This document shows, piece by piece, positions 28,218 to 38,531 of a stretch of 64,000 bases of DNA. The notes beneath the pieces were generated by a model that had not been told where the DNA came from, made no database searches, and saw nothing but the letters and a program-made list of their open reading frames with translations. The first letter of the stretch is position 1. The number at the start of each line of letters is the position of its first letter. The translations under genes were made by a program, and so were the position numbers. Origin of the DNA: VAZQ01 sp036557705 (lineage in GTDB: Bacteria; Pseudomonadota; Alphaproteobacteria; Rhizobiales; Xanthobacteraceae); NCBI GenBank assembly GCA_036557705.1, contig DATBHB010000159.1:62001-126000 (forward strand), read 5' to 3'.

Positions 28218-31200
28218 AGTGGCGCTACCTCAATGATCGTTCCGGGCGTCATGAGCACAAGCAGGGCCCGCTTTGCGCCGGCATTTCGGCGATACTCATC
28301 GATTTGACTCTGATAGTGAGCGAGATTTGCCGGAGTCGGATTGACATCGCTTTTCCAATCGACGACGCTCGTCCACGGCGACTGCGTCCGTAATCCCGGA
28401 AACAAGGATTTCGCGGTCGGGGGTGATCTGCTGGCCGTAGATCGTGCGCTCCGGCACAAGCTGCGCACGGAGCCGTGCGATTTCCGGGAAATTAAGTGTC
28501 CGCACGACAGTTGCGGCGAGTTCTGACGGTGAGATTCCGACCGCAGGATCGTCGGCCGGCTCGATCGCGAGCTGCGCCATGAGTTCACGGGCACGGCGCT
28601 CGATCTCGGCTCTATCCGAGCCGATCTCTTCGAGCAGAACTTCCTCGATGAGCTTATGAAGCATAATGCCGCGCGCAGAACTGCCGGCGACCGGGGCCGC
28701 AGCGAATTCCGCAGCCCCCTCCGCTTGCTCCGGACTTTCAAACACACGAACTCGAGTCGGCGTTTCCACGGTGTCCATTTCATCCCGGCTCGGCCGCTGC
28801 CACACCAGCACATGGCCCGATGCGGCGATGCGTCCTGCCTCGGCTGCAAAGGCTGCTGGACTTTGCCGGTTTCTGCCCTGGTCAGGCGCCACTGTCGTCT
28901 TCGATTTCTTCAGTTCGAGCGCCGGGAGAGATGCCAGATCGAAATCGACAATGCGGGCCCAGCATTTCTCCGGCAGCTTTGCGGAATGCCTTGGCAGGAC
29001 GAGGAGATCGCGTGCCCGTGTCGTCGCCACGTACCAAAGCCTCACCCGCTCACGCGCAAGCTCGCCTTCGCTCCACGACTGAAGGTCGGCATAGCCGGTG
29101 GGATTGACGCCCAACACCGGCACCGAAAAGCGGTTCGAACGTCGATCCTGGACCAGGGCCGATTCCGATATGGGGGTGCCGGTCATGTTGATGGGAATCA
29201 CGATCGGCCATTCCAATCCCTTTGCGGCGTGGACCGTCATCAGCGATACCGCTTCCTCCTCGGCGTCCGGCCGTCCCTCCACCTGCCGCGTCGCGTCTTC
29301 CCAGTTGGCGCGCATATCGCGCGCGAATGCAAGGAGACCGCGTACGTCGTAAGCACGAGCCATTTCGAGGAAGAGATCGATGTTTGCGATCGCCCGCTCC
29401 GCGCCGGACTTGAAGCGCTGGCGCAGCTGCGCGCGCGTGTTCAGCGCCGCGATTGCGTCGGCCAACAGCATGTAGGGCGTCGTGCCCCGCGCGCGCCGAC
29501 GCAGGGATTGCAAGATTTCGAGAACCGATCGCGCCAACTCGTGGCAAACATGGGCAGCATCAGTCCGCAGATCGAGGCACGGAAGGCGCTCCGGTCGCGC
29601 TGGATCGACAGGGAGCGCCTCGACGATGTCGAGAAGCTCGGCTTCGGAGAGCCCGACGGACGGCCCGCGCAGCAGTGCGCCGAAAGCAAGCGTATCCCTT
29701 GCGTCTGCCAAGGTCCGCGCCAAGGCAATCGCATCGTGAATTTCCTGCCGCCGGAAAAACCCTTTTCCGGCCTGCGTTGAAACCGGAATGCCGCGATCCT
29801 CGAGCGCCTGTTCGAACCGCCAGAGGTCCGTTCCCGCCGGGGCAAGCAGGGCGATATCTCCGAAGCGACAGGGCCGTCTATTTCCGGGCGCTTCGTGGTC
29901 GCGCACAAGGACGTTGCCGACCAGCCGAGTACAAAGCTCGGCCACGCGTTCTGCCTCGGCGTCGCGTAGTTGCGCCGCCTTCGGTTTGTCACCGTCAAAA
30001 GGAATGTCGAGTGCCTTGACCGCCGGCCCGCCATCGATGGCGTAGGCCGCCGGCAACAGCGCGGTGAAGCCGGGCTGCCCAGCCGCTGGTGACAAGGCGT
30101 TCTTGAACCGCCCGTTGACAAATCGCAGGATCGACTCCACCGAGCGGAAGTTGGCCGTGATCTCCAGGAACGCCGTCTTGCCCATCGCGCTGCGCGCCCC
30201 GATATAGGCGTTCACGTCCGCACCGCGAAAGCGATAGATCGCCTGCTTCGGATCCCCGACGAGAAATAACGCGCCATGACGCAAGGCGCGGGCGAGCGGC
30301 TCCTTGTCCGACCCTTTCTGCTTATCACCGCACAGCAGCCACAGGATTTCGATCTGTAACGGGTCGGTGTCCTGGAATTCATCGACAAGCACGTGCCGAT
30401 ATCTCTTGGCCAATGCTTGCCGGACTTCCTCGTCCCGAACAAGAAGATCGCGCGCCGTATGGAGGAGGTCGTCGAAATCGAGCAACCCCGCGGCGCGTTT
30501 ATAATCGCGCCATCCGGCCATCAACGACTGCATTTCGTGGGCAAGCCGGATCAGAACTTCGCCGGCGACAGCCGACATGACTTCATCCAGCCCATCGTGG
30601 CAGGCGTCGTAACGAGCATTGAGCCCATCATGGGCCCGCTCTCCTTCCGTCTTGGAGCGCCCCGCAATTCGCGCGGCTTCCCGCCATCTGCCCAGGGTCT
30701 GTAATTTTCGCCTCGCGCCATTTTGCGTGAAGCACGCTTCATCCCTCGGGAGGTCCATAACTTGCAGGATCGCTCGATTGCTCGGCTCCGCCGTCGCGAG
30801 CGATGGCTTATCAAGGGCTCTGGCAAGATCGATGAATGCCCGGCAGGTTGTTTCGGTTTGCTGCTCGCAGAATTTTAAACGGTTCAGGTCGTCCTTGAAT
30901 TGCCGAACCGTGGTTACAAATCTTGTCACTATCTCACGAGACCAGCTCGCCGCAGCCGGTCGGGCATCGCGGTTGTGCCGCAGGAAGCGGGCAACCTCGC
31001 TCACCAGGTTGAGGCTGCCTCCCTGATCGGCGAGCACAAGCTCCGCCACGATTCCGTCGCTGCTTTGCCCGGAGAGCTGAGCTCTCAGCCAGGCTTCATA
31101 GCGTTCGCCGAAGGCAATATCCGCTTCGGCCGGATCGACGATCTCGGCGCCCGGATCGATATCGGCTTCGGCCGGATATGGCTTGATCAGGGCCTGCGCG

Positions 31201-31556
31201 AAGCCGTGAATGGTCGTGCAGGTCAACTGGTCGAGGGTGTTGCGAGCGCGTTCGATGGTGGCCCGCTGCTCGGCCGAAAGGCCGCGCGGGAACGCCTGCG
31301 CAATCTCGCGCGGCATGCCCCCTTGCGCCATGACTTGCGTGAACGTGTCGATGCGCATGAGCAGTTCGCTCGCCGCGAACTCGGTGAACGTGATCGCCGC
31401 GATGTGCTTTGGGGCGATTGCATTCGCCAGAAGGACGGCGACCCGCCCGGCCAGCAGCGCCGTCTTGCCGGAACCGGCGCCCGCCTCGACCAGCAGCGAG
31501 CGGTCGATCGCAGTCAGCGCCGCAAGTCGAGCCGCACGATCGGGAAGTTTGCTCAT
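28214..31556 (-). CDS. addA: AddA-like UvrD helicase/nuclease with 3' frameshift
   Basis: A superfamily 1 helicase of the AddA/RecB type from the ATG at 31556. Motifs: Walker A VEAGAGSGKTALL (~22-34), VDEFQDTDPLQIE (~400), GDPKQAIYRFRGAD (~445), VHAAKGLEWPIV (~765) and YVATTRARDLLVLP (~845). The open frame runs to 28296, but the last ~25 residues (DERRRLEKRCQSDSGK...) are out of family. In the -1-type neighbouring frame the expected nuclease tail VVDWKSDVNPTPANL...LIVLMTPG-like sequence appears and stops at 28214, exactly overlapping the next gene. A small indel near 28355 therefore separates the catalytic D-x-K motif from the helicase. A sequencing or assembly error is also possible. Confidence 0.82.
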
Positions 31557-34288
31557 GGCTCCTCCCAGATAGCGGCGGCTCTGCCCAGCCGTTTCTGCAC
31601 GAGCGCCATCTTTCGATCGAGATAACTTTGGCTGGCGGGCAAGGCGAATGCGAAATCGTTGTAATTGCTGGCATCGATGCCCGGCAGCGCGAGGCCGGCT
31701 TCGATGCTGCTGCGGGCACGCTTGATGGCGGTTGCGAGACGGGCGAGCACAGCATCGACATCGTGCAGCGGAAACAGCGCCTGCTCGCCCTCTGCCGCTC
31801 CTGGATAAAGCAGGGCGGCTTCGATCTCGACTTTTGACCCGAGCAAAGTCTTGACGCAGAATGCATATAGACAACGCTGTAGTTCGTTTCCGCCTTTGAG
31901 CACCACCGAGCCCATATCCCGGTTCAGCCGTCCGGTCTTGTAATCGATCACGCGTGCCCTTTTGCGATCTGCAGCGAGATCGAGGCGGTCGATGTATCCT
32001 TGAATCCGGATACCCGTCCCGGGAATCTCGACGCGCCGGGTTGCGTCCCAGGGCATCTCCGTTCGGCCGTTCTCGTCATCGGAGCCGAACGGAATCTCGG
32101 TCCAGCTCTTCTGGCCTTTGAAACCGGCGATCGGACACGAAAGCGCGGCCAACGCCATTTGCCGCACGCGTTCCAGAAAGCTGGTCCAGATGAGCGGCGG
32201 CGGGACTGGGTGTTCACGCTCCCATGCACCGGCGATTTCCTTCAGCGCGCTCCCGACCGCCTTTTCGATTTGCGGCCTCCCAGCCCTGGCGAGGCCACTC
32301 GCCAATTCAAGAGCTTCGACCGCGCTGCGGAGCACATCGTGCACCAGATTGCCGAACGCAAGCGCGTCCAAGGTGAGCGGCTCATCGGCGTCCTGCGGCT
32401 CTCGCCATCGAAACGCATAGCGCCACACGAACCGGATCGGGTCGCGGAGGAGGAGCTTGAGAGAAGTCGCCGACAAGGGCCTCTCAAACAGTTTCTTCAG
32501 CCGCGGATGATCAGGCCGCGTCAGGCCGTCATGCGGCGTCAGTCCGTCGCGGTACCAGTCGCTCCAGCAGTTGCGCCCGGAGATGGCGATCGGCGTCGCC
32601 GCAAATTCATTCGGACGCGCCAGGAGCCGATCCGATTCGCTCGCGGCATGCTCCCGGGTGCGCGCTCGGCCGAGGTAGATTTCCTTGAGCTTCGCGACAA
32701 TCGGGGAGCGGCCGAGCAGCCGGCCTTCGACGTCGCGGCGGCTGTAGGAGATCGCAACAGATTTTGCAGACGCGGCAATCGTGCGGAAATCGCGCCAGTC
32801 GGCATCGCCGATCGGCAGCGGATCGAGTTTTTCAATCGGTATCACGTGATCGGGAATGAGCCGGTCTTCCGAGATGCGCCGAGGCCAGCGGCCGGCATTG
32901 AGTGCCAGCAGGCGCACATACGGACGCGGAGCCGACGCGAGCGCCATTGCCGAGGCAAAAATGACGTGTGATGCCGCTTCGATTCCATCGTCGCAGCGCA
33001 GGCGAGAAAGCGTCACCGGCAGCGCCTGCGGCGGACCTTCGTCGAGCGCGCACCGCCACAGCGCGAGCGGAACGCCGGAGAGCAACTTCTCTCCGACTTC
33101 TTCGGCTGCATCCGGCCCTCTCGCGAGAAGGCGAACGACATCGAGCACGATCCCGGAGCGATCGATTCCGTCCGGCCAATCATCAGCGCTCTTGCTGCGG
33201 AACAGCTGCTCCCAGCGCTCGACGGTAGTGAGCGGTGCATCGGTCGGCAGGAGTCGCGTCCAATCGCGAGGAAGGTCGCGAAGCGCGCGCGAATGCGACG
33301 CAATCAGCGCAAACAGGCGCCGCATCCGCTCCTGCGCAATTCCTTTCACCAGCACCTCGGCAACAGCCGCCGCGATCTGGCCGCCATATCCGGCCACGGC
33401 CTTCGTGCCGTGCACGAAATGCACCGGAATGTTGGCATCGCGCGAGAGCGCCGATACGTGATCGTCGAAATCGCCCGGGCTCGCCGCCGCAATGGCAATT
33501 TCCTCGGGATGTGCGGTGCCGTTCGCCAGCAATTCCCGTATCCAGCGGAAGGCCTCGACGACTTCGTGCTGCGGGTTGGCGCAGGAGAACAGGAACGGCT
33601 CGGCTTCGCTGGCCGGCGACTGCGGGATTTCGATCGGCATGGCGCGCAGCCATTGCGGAACGTGCCGTGGCCCCGCGATCCAGGTGACCTTGACGGCCTT
33701 GCTCAAGGCGACGAGCAACGGCCGCCAGCAGGGCGACATTTCACTGTGGCCGTGGATCTCGACCGGGCCCAGCACAGCTTCGGCGTAGCCGAGGCGCGCA
33801 CAGGCAAGCTCCACCAGCTCCTTGGGCCGCTTCATCGCCGGCGGCAGCCGGCGCAGGACCTCGGTTTCGAGGGCACGGATGGCTTGCAGACGCGCATGCG
33901 ATTCATCGGCCAGCTCGATATTTGCGTTCCAGACTTTCTCCAGCGTGCTCACCGCCGCCCGCACCATGCCGGGGAGATTTTTGATAGGCTCAAGTTCGCC
34001 GAGATCGACGGCCGGAAGCGACTCGCGGACCGCGTCGCGCAGTGCTTCCGGATCGATCGGGCGCAGGAAGCCGCCGGCCAGCCGGGCGGCAAGCTGCCCC
34101 ATGGTCATGACCTGGCGCCCGCTTTGGCCTGCCCGCGCCGCCGCCACGCGGGCCATGTGCCCGGCGAGGCGAGTGTGGACGATGATGGTGTGGCGGGCGC
34201 ATGCGTTTGTTCGGCCAGCGGAAACTATATGCTTAGTGCGCAAGATACTGGGTCTCCTGGCGGTAGTCCCGTTAATATCCTCTAACAC
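31553..34288 (-). CDS. addB: AddB-like PD-(D/E)XK nuclease-helicase subunit
   Basis: A ~900-residue protein, partner type to AddA in double-strand break processing. The N-terminal half is the inactivated helicase-like fold (TRLAGHMARVAAARAG..., LAARLAGGFL), and the C-terminal nuclease domain carries GYIDRLDLAADRKRARVIDYKTGR near residues 740-770, the PD-(D/E)XK core. Its stop overlaps the addA-like start (ATGA), as in true addBA operons. The start is uncertain: the frame begins at a GTG (34288), but a TTG near 34243 has an AGGAG ribosome site. Confidence 0.82.
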   Translation of the reverse strand: MLEDINGTTARRPSILRTKHIVSAGRTNACARHTIIVHTRLAGHMARVAAARAGQSGRQVMTMGQLAARLAGGFLRPIDPEALRDAVRESLPAVDLGELEPIKNLPGMVRAAVSTLEKVWNANIELADESHARLQAIRALETEVLRRLPPAMKRPKELVELACARLGYAEAVLGPVEIHGHSEMSPCWRPLLVALSKAVKVTWIAGPRHVPQWLRAMPIEIPQSPASEAEPFLFSCANPQHEVVEAFRWIRELLANGTAHPEEIAIAAASPGDFDDHVSALSRDANIPVHFVHGTKAVAGYGGQIAAAVAEVLVKGIAQERMRRLFALIASHSRALRDLPRDWTRLLPTDAPLTTVERWEQLFRSKSADDWPDGIDRSGIVLDVVRLLARGPDAAEEVGEKLLSGVPLALWRCALDEGPPQALPVTLSRLRCDDGIEAASHVIFASAMALASAPRPYVRLLALNAGRWPRRISEDRLIPDHVIPIEKLDPLPIGDADWRDFRTIAASAKSVAISYSRRDVEGRLLGRSPIVAKLKEIYLGRARTREHAASESDRLLARPNEFAATPIAISGRNCWSDWYRDGLTPHDGLTRPDHPRLKKLFERPLSATSLKLLLRDPIRFVWRYAFRWREPQDADEPLTLDALAFGNLVHDVLRSAVEALELASGLARAGRPQIEKAVGSALKEIAGAWEREHPVPPPLIWTSFLERVRQMALAALSCPIAGFKGQKSWTEIPFGSDDENGRTEMPWDATRRVEIPGTGIRIQGYIDRLDLAADRKRARVIDYKTGRLNRDMGSVVLKGGNELQRCLYAFCVKTLLGSKVEIEAALLYPGAAEGEQALFPLHDVDAVLARLATAIKRARSSIEAGLALPGIDASNYNDFAFALPASQSYLDRKMALVQKRLGRAAAIWEEP

Positions 34289-34577
34289 CGAGTCGCTTAG
34301 CGAGCACGTCCAGAATCGTAGGTAAAGGCATTAATCAGCGCTACCCGAGCATTCGTCCATTAACTTCATAGATATTTCTTGGACGAGGCTAACGATAGCG
34401 CCACCGATCTAGTGTTCCGACTCTGACGCTTGGTTCCCTGGTTCTTGACCCCAGCCTTTATGCCCGCCTCGCTCAATCGGCCTTCCCGACTACTCGTTCA
34501 AGCGGAATCACATGTCTGCGCCGGAACGCTAGTTTGTTTTTGTCCGACTTGTGATGTCAGACTCACTCCTGCAGTCA
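34289..34577. other. Lower-G+C gap between addB-like and nuclease genes
   Basis: No gene seen. Codon-poor, AT-richer sequence (for example TCCATTAACTTCATAGATAT near 34359) that resembles the adjoining nuclease gene in base composition more than the addBA genes. Confidence 0.35.
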
Positions 34578-35639
34578 TTATTTCAATATACGAACGTTGT
34601 TGGCTTCGAGCCTAAAGCGAAGCACGCCGATACTGGCGCGTTTGAGCGCACGACTAACATCATCCGGAATTCGGTCGCCACTTGGAAGCACGAGGAAACG
34701 CCTGCACTTGCCAGAGGACTCGTCGTGAACAAAAACTTGACCTATCGCAGAATAGAGTGTCTGGCGATCGCTATTCGTTTTAACCTCATACAACTCCCTC
34801 AATGTGCCTTGAGCTTGAACTCCTAGATCAACGTAAGCATTTTTCACGATCTTCTCGTGCGACTTAGTGCGGCGTTGCCGCCACTCTTGCAGTGCACGAA
34901 CGATGTCGCCATGACGGGAAATATATTCGATTTCTGCGACACGCCTTCTGCGCTTCTTCCCGGTAAATTCGTCGTAGTAATCCTTAAAAGTACCCTGTTC
35001 ACGGCGCGCTTGAGGTGAATCCGTTTCTCCGTCTTTTGTCGCTTGTTTGAAATCAATCACCTTTTGAATGAAGCGCGCAATGTGATCAGGGGTGCTGAGA
35101 GACTTAACAGGAGCAACTACGATTCCGAGCCGCGTCTCTCCCTGTTCGCTAACGATAGGCGCTAACCGTGCGTCCGACCACCATAAAAAGTTATGCTTAC
35201 TAACGCCCTTTTGCCCTCCTCCAACTCCGCCGTCATGCATGAGATAAACAGCGCCTGTTTCCATATCCCTGGCAAAAAAACCCTTTGCGCGCTTCTTATT
35301 CGAATCGATCGGAACGTTGATTTCGACGGCAATCCTAAGGTTTCCCTTTTCGCGATACGCACCAAAAGGATTCCAGTAGCGCGGGGTTGTGTCATCCCTA
35401 TTAGGAGGCCGCGAGCCGAACCAGAATCTACCGTTGTGATGGATGGGCATCTCGACGCTGTCAGGCCTAAACGAAACAATCCTAGCTTGGCGCTTCCGCC
35501 ACGCTCTCAATAGGCTGACTTCAAGGTCCCTGTGTGCCTCAACCTTGCCCTTGTGCGACTCGATAAGCGTTAACACAGCGCACCCCTCGCGAAACTTTAG
35601 ATGTTTCCCAGCTAGTATAAGCATACCATACGCATACAC
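34578..35639 (-). CDS. Probable stand-alone PD-(D/E)XK nuclease, unknown N-terminal domain
   Basis: About 353 residues with lower G+C than its surroundings (26 of 60 bases at 34561-34620). Residues ~86-150 form a distinct region: RYWNPFGAYR, AVEINVPIDS and YLMHDGGVGGGQKGVSKHNF. Residues ~268-305 look like a nuclease core: D271 in NAYVDLGVQ, then E285-x-K287 in ELYEVKTNSD, and TLYSAIGQV with Gln301, spacing typical of PD-(D/E)XK enzymes. I do not recognise the exact family. The start is uncertain: GTG at 35639, ATG at 35624, or GTG at 35576, the last with a GAGGGG ribosome site. Transfer is likely; a defence or restriction role is a guess. Confidence 0.6.
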   Translation of the reverse strand: MYAYGMLILAGKHLKFREGCAVLTLIESHKGKVEAHRDLEVSLLRAWRKRQARIVSFRPDSVEMPIHHNGRFWFGSRPPNRDDTTPRYWNPFGAYREKGNLRIAVEINVPIDSNKKRAKGFFARDMETGAVYLMHDGGVGGGQKGVSKHNFLWWSDARLAPIVSEQGETRLGIVVAPVKSLSTPDHIARFIQKVIDFKQATKDGETDSPQARREQGTFKDYYDEFTGKKRRRRVAEIEYISRHGDIVRALQEWRQRRTKSHEKIVKNAYVDLGVQAQGTLRELYEVKTNSDRQTLYSAIGQVFVHDESSGKCRRFLVLPSGDRIPDDVSRALKRASIGVLRFRLEANNVRILK

Positions 35640-36123
35640 GAACCTGATAGCCGCGGCTTACCCGAGCCGCGATAGCGGTAATGAAGCCGCTCCTTGCGCC
35701 GGATTATGATGGCCTCGCGCAGGGTGGTAATGATCTCGTGAATCTGCTGCGGCCCCGGAGGTATTATATACCAGAGCACCGCCGCATGGCGAAGCGTCCG
35801 CTTCGGCGCCCCCGACCCATCTCTCCAGCGCGCGGACCAACGGATCCCCGGCTCTTGCGCTCCACAGCGGCGCTCCGGCCGCGTGGGGCGATCGACCGGA
35901 ACGAAAGCATCGAAAAAGGATGCACGTGGGGTTGCACTGTCATCGTCGCCCTGCGGTGAATCCGATCGCCGCGCGCGCAGCCGCCGCCTCACCCGCCGCG
36001 CGATCCTTCGAGGCTCGCGCCCGCGAAGAACGCGCGCTCGCACCTCAGGATGACGCGCGGCGACACTCTCCCGCAAGGCCCGTAGTAACGGAGCACACGG
36101 CCGGGCATGCGTATTGCAGCTCG
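35640..36123. other. Gap with repeat-like and degenerate sequence
   Basis: No intact gene. The right part, 35987-36075, is another copy of the block that encodes the SWIM protein tail (CCGCGCGATCCTTCGAGGCT). The left part has frames with odd composition but no start, ribosome site or family signature; a degraded small gene cannot be excluded. Confidence 0.4.
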
Positions 36124-36996
36124 TTATTTTTGTGTTTGTTTGAAATAGCGCAAATCGGGAGGCGCCTGGTCCTTGCGCGACGGCATCAAGTATCCATCAC
36201 CGCTGAGAAAATAGTGCTCCTTGCCGACCGAAACCTGTCCGTTGTTCTCGCCGCAATAATATTCGGGCCAGATCGGACGCGGATTGGGGCTCCGCACGTA
36301 TCTCTTGTCAACTGTCCAGGGTCGCGTCAGTGCATGATCGATCACGGTCATTTCGTCGTGCAGGAGATTCGGGTCGGCCTTGTCGAGGTGGATGCGCTCC
36401 CTGAAGATCGATTGGTTATCGAAAGCGAGCGGCAGGCCCGCCGTATCATAGGCGCGCGGCCCCTTGAAGTTGCGCGTCTCAACTTCAAGCACATCGTAGC
36501 GGCCGTCGCCGTCCTCATCAATCCAGTGGCCGATCGAATAGCCTGCGAAAGTCGGCTCGACACCTTGAGGCCAGTCGCGTCCGTCAGTGAAGATTCGCCG
36601 ATTATGGTCGTCCCAATTGACCAGGATGTAAGTGGTCTCCGGGGTGACGACGTATTCCTGCGGTCCGAAGGCCATCATCATGTGCGGCATCCCGGCCGGG
36701 AAACATCGCGAGGTGGGCGAATTGCCTAATCCGCCGCTGACCTGATCCGCGATGCTGGCGTCGAGAACCGCCAGATATTCGGGAGTAAGCGGCGCCTGCT
36801 GGCCGTAGCCGGGACCCCTGGTCTGGTCGTGAGACGACCCGTTGCGGCCGGGCAGCCCATGGCCGACGAACCGCTCCCATTGGCCCTTCCAGTTGGGATA
36901 TCTGGCTTCGTCGACGGCGCGAACGTTGCCGGTCATCATTGCCAGGGTGGCAGCAAGGATTGCGGCAATCGTGACGATTGAGCTTCGGTTGAACAT
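36124..36996 (-). CDS. Secreted hypothetical protein
   Basis: A 290-residue protein from the ATG at 36996, which has a GAGGAGG ribosome site. The signal peptide is MFNRSSIVTIAAILAATLAM. The mature chain is rich in Trp/Tyr/Gly (PNWKGQWERFVGHGLPGRNG, VGKEHYFLSGDGYLMPS) and contains an acidic, possibly metal-binding stretch HWIDEDGDGRYDV near residue 157. I recognise only that similar unannotated proteins are widespread in Bradyrhizobium relatives. Export is well supported; the function is not. Confidence 0.75.
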   Translation of the reverse strand: MFNRSSIVTIAAILAATLAMMTGNVRAVDEARYPNWKGQWERFVGHGLPGRNGSSHDQTRGPGYGQQAPLTPEYLAVLDASIADQVSGGLGNSPTSRCFPAGMPHMMMAFGPQEYVVTPETTYILVNWDDHNRRIFTDGRDWPQGVEPTFAGYSIGHWIDEDGDGRYDVLEVETRNFKGPRAYDTAGLPLAFDNQSIFRERIHLDKADPNLLHDEMTVIDHALTRPWTVDKRYVRSPNPRPIWPEYYCGENNGQVSVGKEHYFLSGDGYLMPSRKDQAPPDLRYFKQTQK

Positions 36997-37090
36997 GACG
37001 AGCCTCCTCGTGCCCGGGAGCATACGCGTGACCCCTACGGGCGAGGCCAGAGTTTACGCGCTTTCCGCAAGAGGTCCCCCGTAGAGGCCG

Positions 37091-37224
37091 GACCGCGTGG
37101 GCAAAATCGCGGCCGCGTCCATGCATGTGGAGAGGCCGGACCGCGTGGGCACGGCGCACGCGCTCCTTGATTTAAGACGCGCGTGAACGCGCTTCTGGCG
37201 CGTTGCGCCTTTGCCCACCCTACG
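37091..37224. repeat. Family A double-hairpin repeat, copy 3
   Basis: Ends in TTTGCCCACCCTACG with CGTGGGCAAAATCGCGG and CGTGGGCACGGCGC arms; the left outer arm is lost, so this copy is partial. Confidence 0.7.
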
Positions 37225-37236
37225 AGGCAGCGCCCC

Positions 37237-38469
37237 TCACATCACGTCGCCCAGGACCACCTCGCCTTCGGCGGGCGGGCGCTCGTAGAATTCCGGATTC
37301 ATCCGGTTCTGCAAGCCTTCATTCTTCAGCGTTTCGCTGAATTCCTTGCGGATGTAGGGGTCCTCCTGGTGATAGGGGATCGCGCTGCCGCCCTTGGAGA
37401 GATCGATCGCGCCGTAATCCATCAGCTGCTCGCCGGGCCGGCCTGCCTTGCGCGCGCGCTGGTTGTTCGGCCCATGCCAGGCGGTGATGCGCAATCCTTC
37501 CTTGCCGATCCCGAAATGCTGATGATACCAGTCGCCTGCCATCGGCGCCGCCGAGACGAGCCCGATCGGCTCGTAATCCTGGCGCAGAATCTTGTCGGCC
37601 TTGCCGTTCTTCCACGGCGTCTCGCCGAGCACCTCCGGCCACGTATAGGTGTAGCCCTTGCCCTTGATGCAGACGAGCACGGCCGCGGATTGGTGTTTAT
37701 GCGCCTTGGAATAGCGGCCGGTCTCGTGATGGCCGATCCACAGATAGAAACGGTTGCCGGCCATGTTCGGCTCGACGCGGCGGTAGCCCGGCGAGCGGCG
37801 GTTATCGAGCGGCAGATCGCAGTTGATGATGTCGGGGACGAGATTGGTCCGGCGCATCGCGAGCCCACGGATCGGATCCGGTTCGAGGTCGTCACGCGGC
37901 TTGAAATAATCCTCCGCGCCTGAGAACCGCTCGGTGAAGCGGTACGGGCAGTTGAAGATGAATTCGGTATTGTCGATCAGGTTCATGACATTCGGCGCCG
38001 AAGTGCCGCACAGGACCAGCGCCGGCGCGCTGCCGGCGTTGATGAACCGGTGCATCGTGTTGAGCGGAATCGAAAAAAGCGAGCCGCGCTGCCACTCGAA
38101 GGTGTGGGGCTTGGTCTGGCCTTCCTGCCAGACTTCGGTGGTGCCGCGGCCTTCGACCACCAGGCACACCTTCTCGTATAGATGCCGCTCGATATTGAGC
38201 GCGCCGGCGCCGGGAATCTCGACCACGTACATGCCCCACAAGCCCTCGGTGCCGTAGAGCTGAATGAAGCTGCCGCGGCCGCCGAGCCGTTTCCATGGCG
38301 CCATGGGCAGATCCTGCACGCGGCGCACGCCGATGCCGCGATAGATCGGCACTCCCTCGGCCTCCATGAAATTGTCGTAGGGCATCGGCTTGCGCAGGAA
38401 TTTGCCGTAACCGGCATTCTCGCCTGCCTTGGGCTCGTGCCAATGGACCTGATCGGGTGTGTCGTGCAT
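37237..38469 (-). CDS. Bicupin domain protein
   Basis: A 410-residue protein with two cupin beta-barrels. The first includes VVEIPGAGALNIERHLYEK and LFSIPLNTMHRFINAG (~82-150); the second includes GRYSKAHKHQSAAVLVCIKG (~262-281) with a HxH pair that could bind a metal, and later WYHQHFGIGKEGLR. This architecture fits gentisate/salicylate-type dioxygenases or sugar/keto isomerases, but the metal set is not complete enough to choose. An AGGAGG-like ribosome site precedes the ATG. It lies beside an amidohydrolase on the same strand, so they may share a catabolic role. Confidence 0.8.
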   Translation of the reverse strand: MHDTPDQVHWHEPKAGENAGYGKFLRKPMPYDNFMEAEGVPIYRGIGVRRVQDLPMAPWKRLGGRGSFIQLYGTEGLWGMYVVEIPGAGALNIERHLYEKVCLVVEGRGTTEVWQEGQTKPHTFEWQRGSLFSIPLNTMHRFINAGSAPALVLCGTSAPNVMNLIDNTEFIFNCPYRFTERFSGAEDYFKPRDDLEPDPIRGLAMRRTNLVPDIINCDLPLDNRRSPGYRRVEPNMAGNRFYLWIGHHETGRYSKAHKHQSAAVLVCIKGKGYTYTWPEVLGETPWKNGKADKILRQDYEPIGLVSAAPMAGDWYHQHFGIGKEGLRITAWHGPNNQRARKAGRPGEQLMDYGAIDLSKGGSAIPYHQEDPYIRKEFSETLKNEGLQNRMNPEFYERPPAEGEVVLGDVM

Positions 38470-38504
38470 GGGGTCCTCCGAGGTTCAATTCTGGTTCAGG
38501 GTGT

Positions 38505-38531
38505 GGGGGCGGGTTTCAAACCCGCCCCTAC
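38505..38531. repeat. Family E short palindrome
   Basis: GGGGGCGGGTTTCAAACCCG followed by CCCCTAC is a near-perfect inverted repeat. Read on the minus strand, its TAG (38528-38530) is the stop codon of the amidohydrolase. Confidence 0.8.

Noticed and set aside
34500..35640. Naming the nuclease gene as a specific restriction enzyme
   Set aside because: Only a D...E-x-K pattern is visible; no methyltransferase or specificity gene is adjacent.
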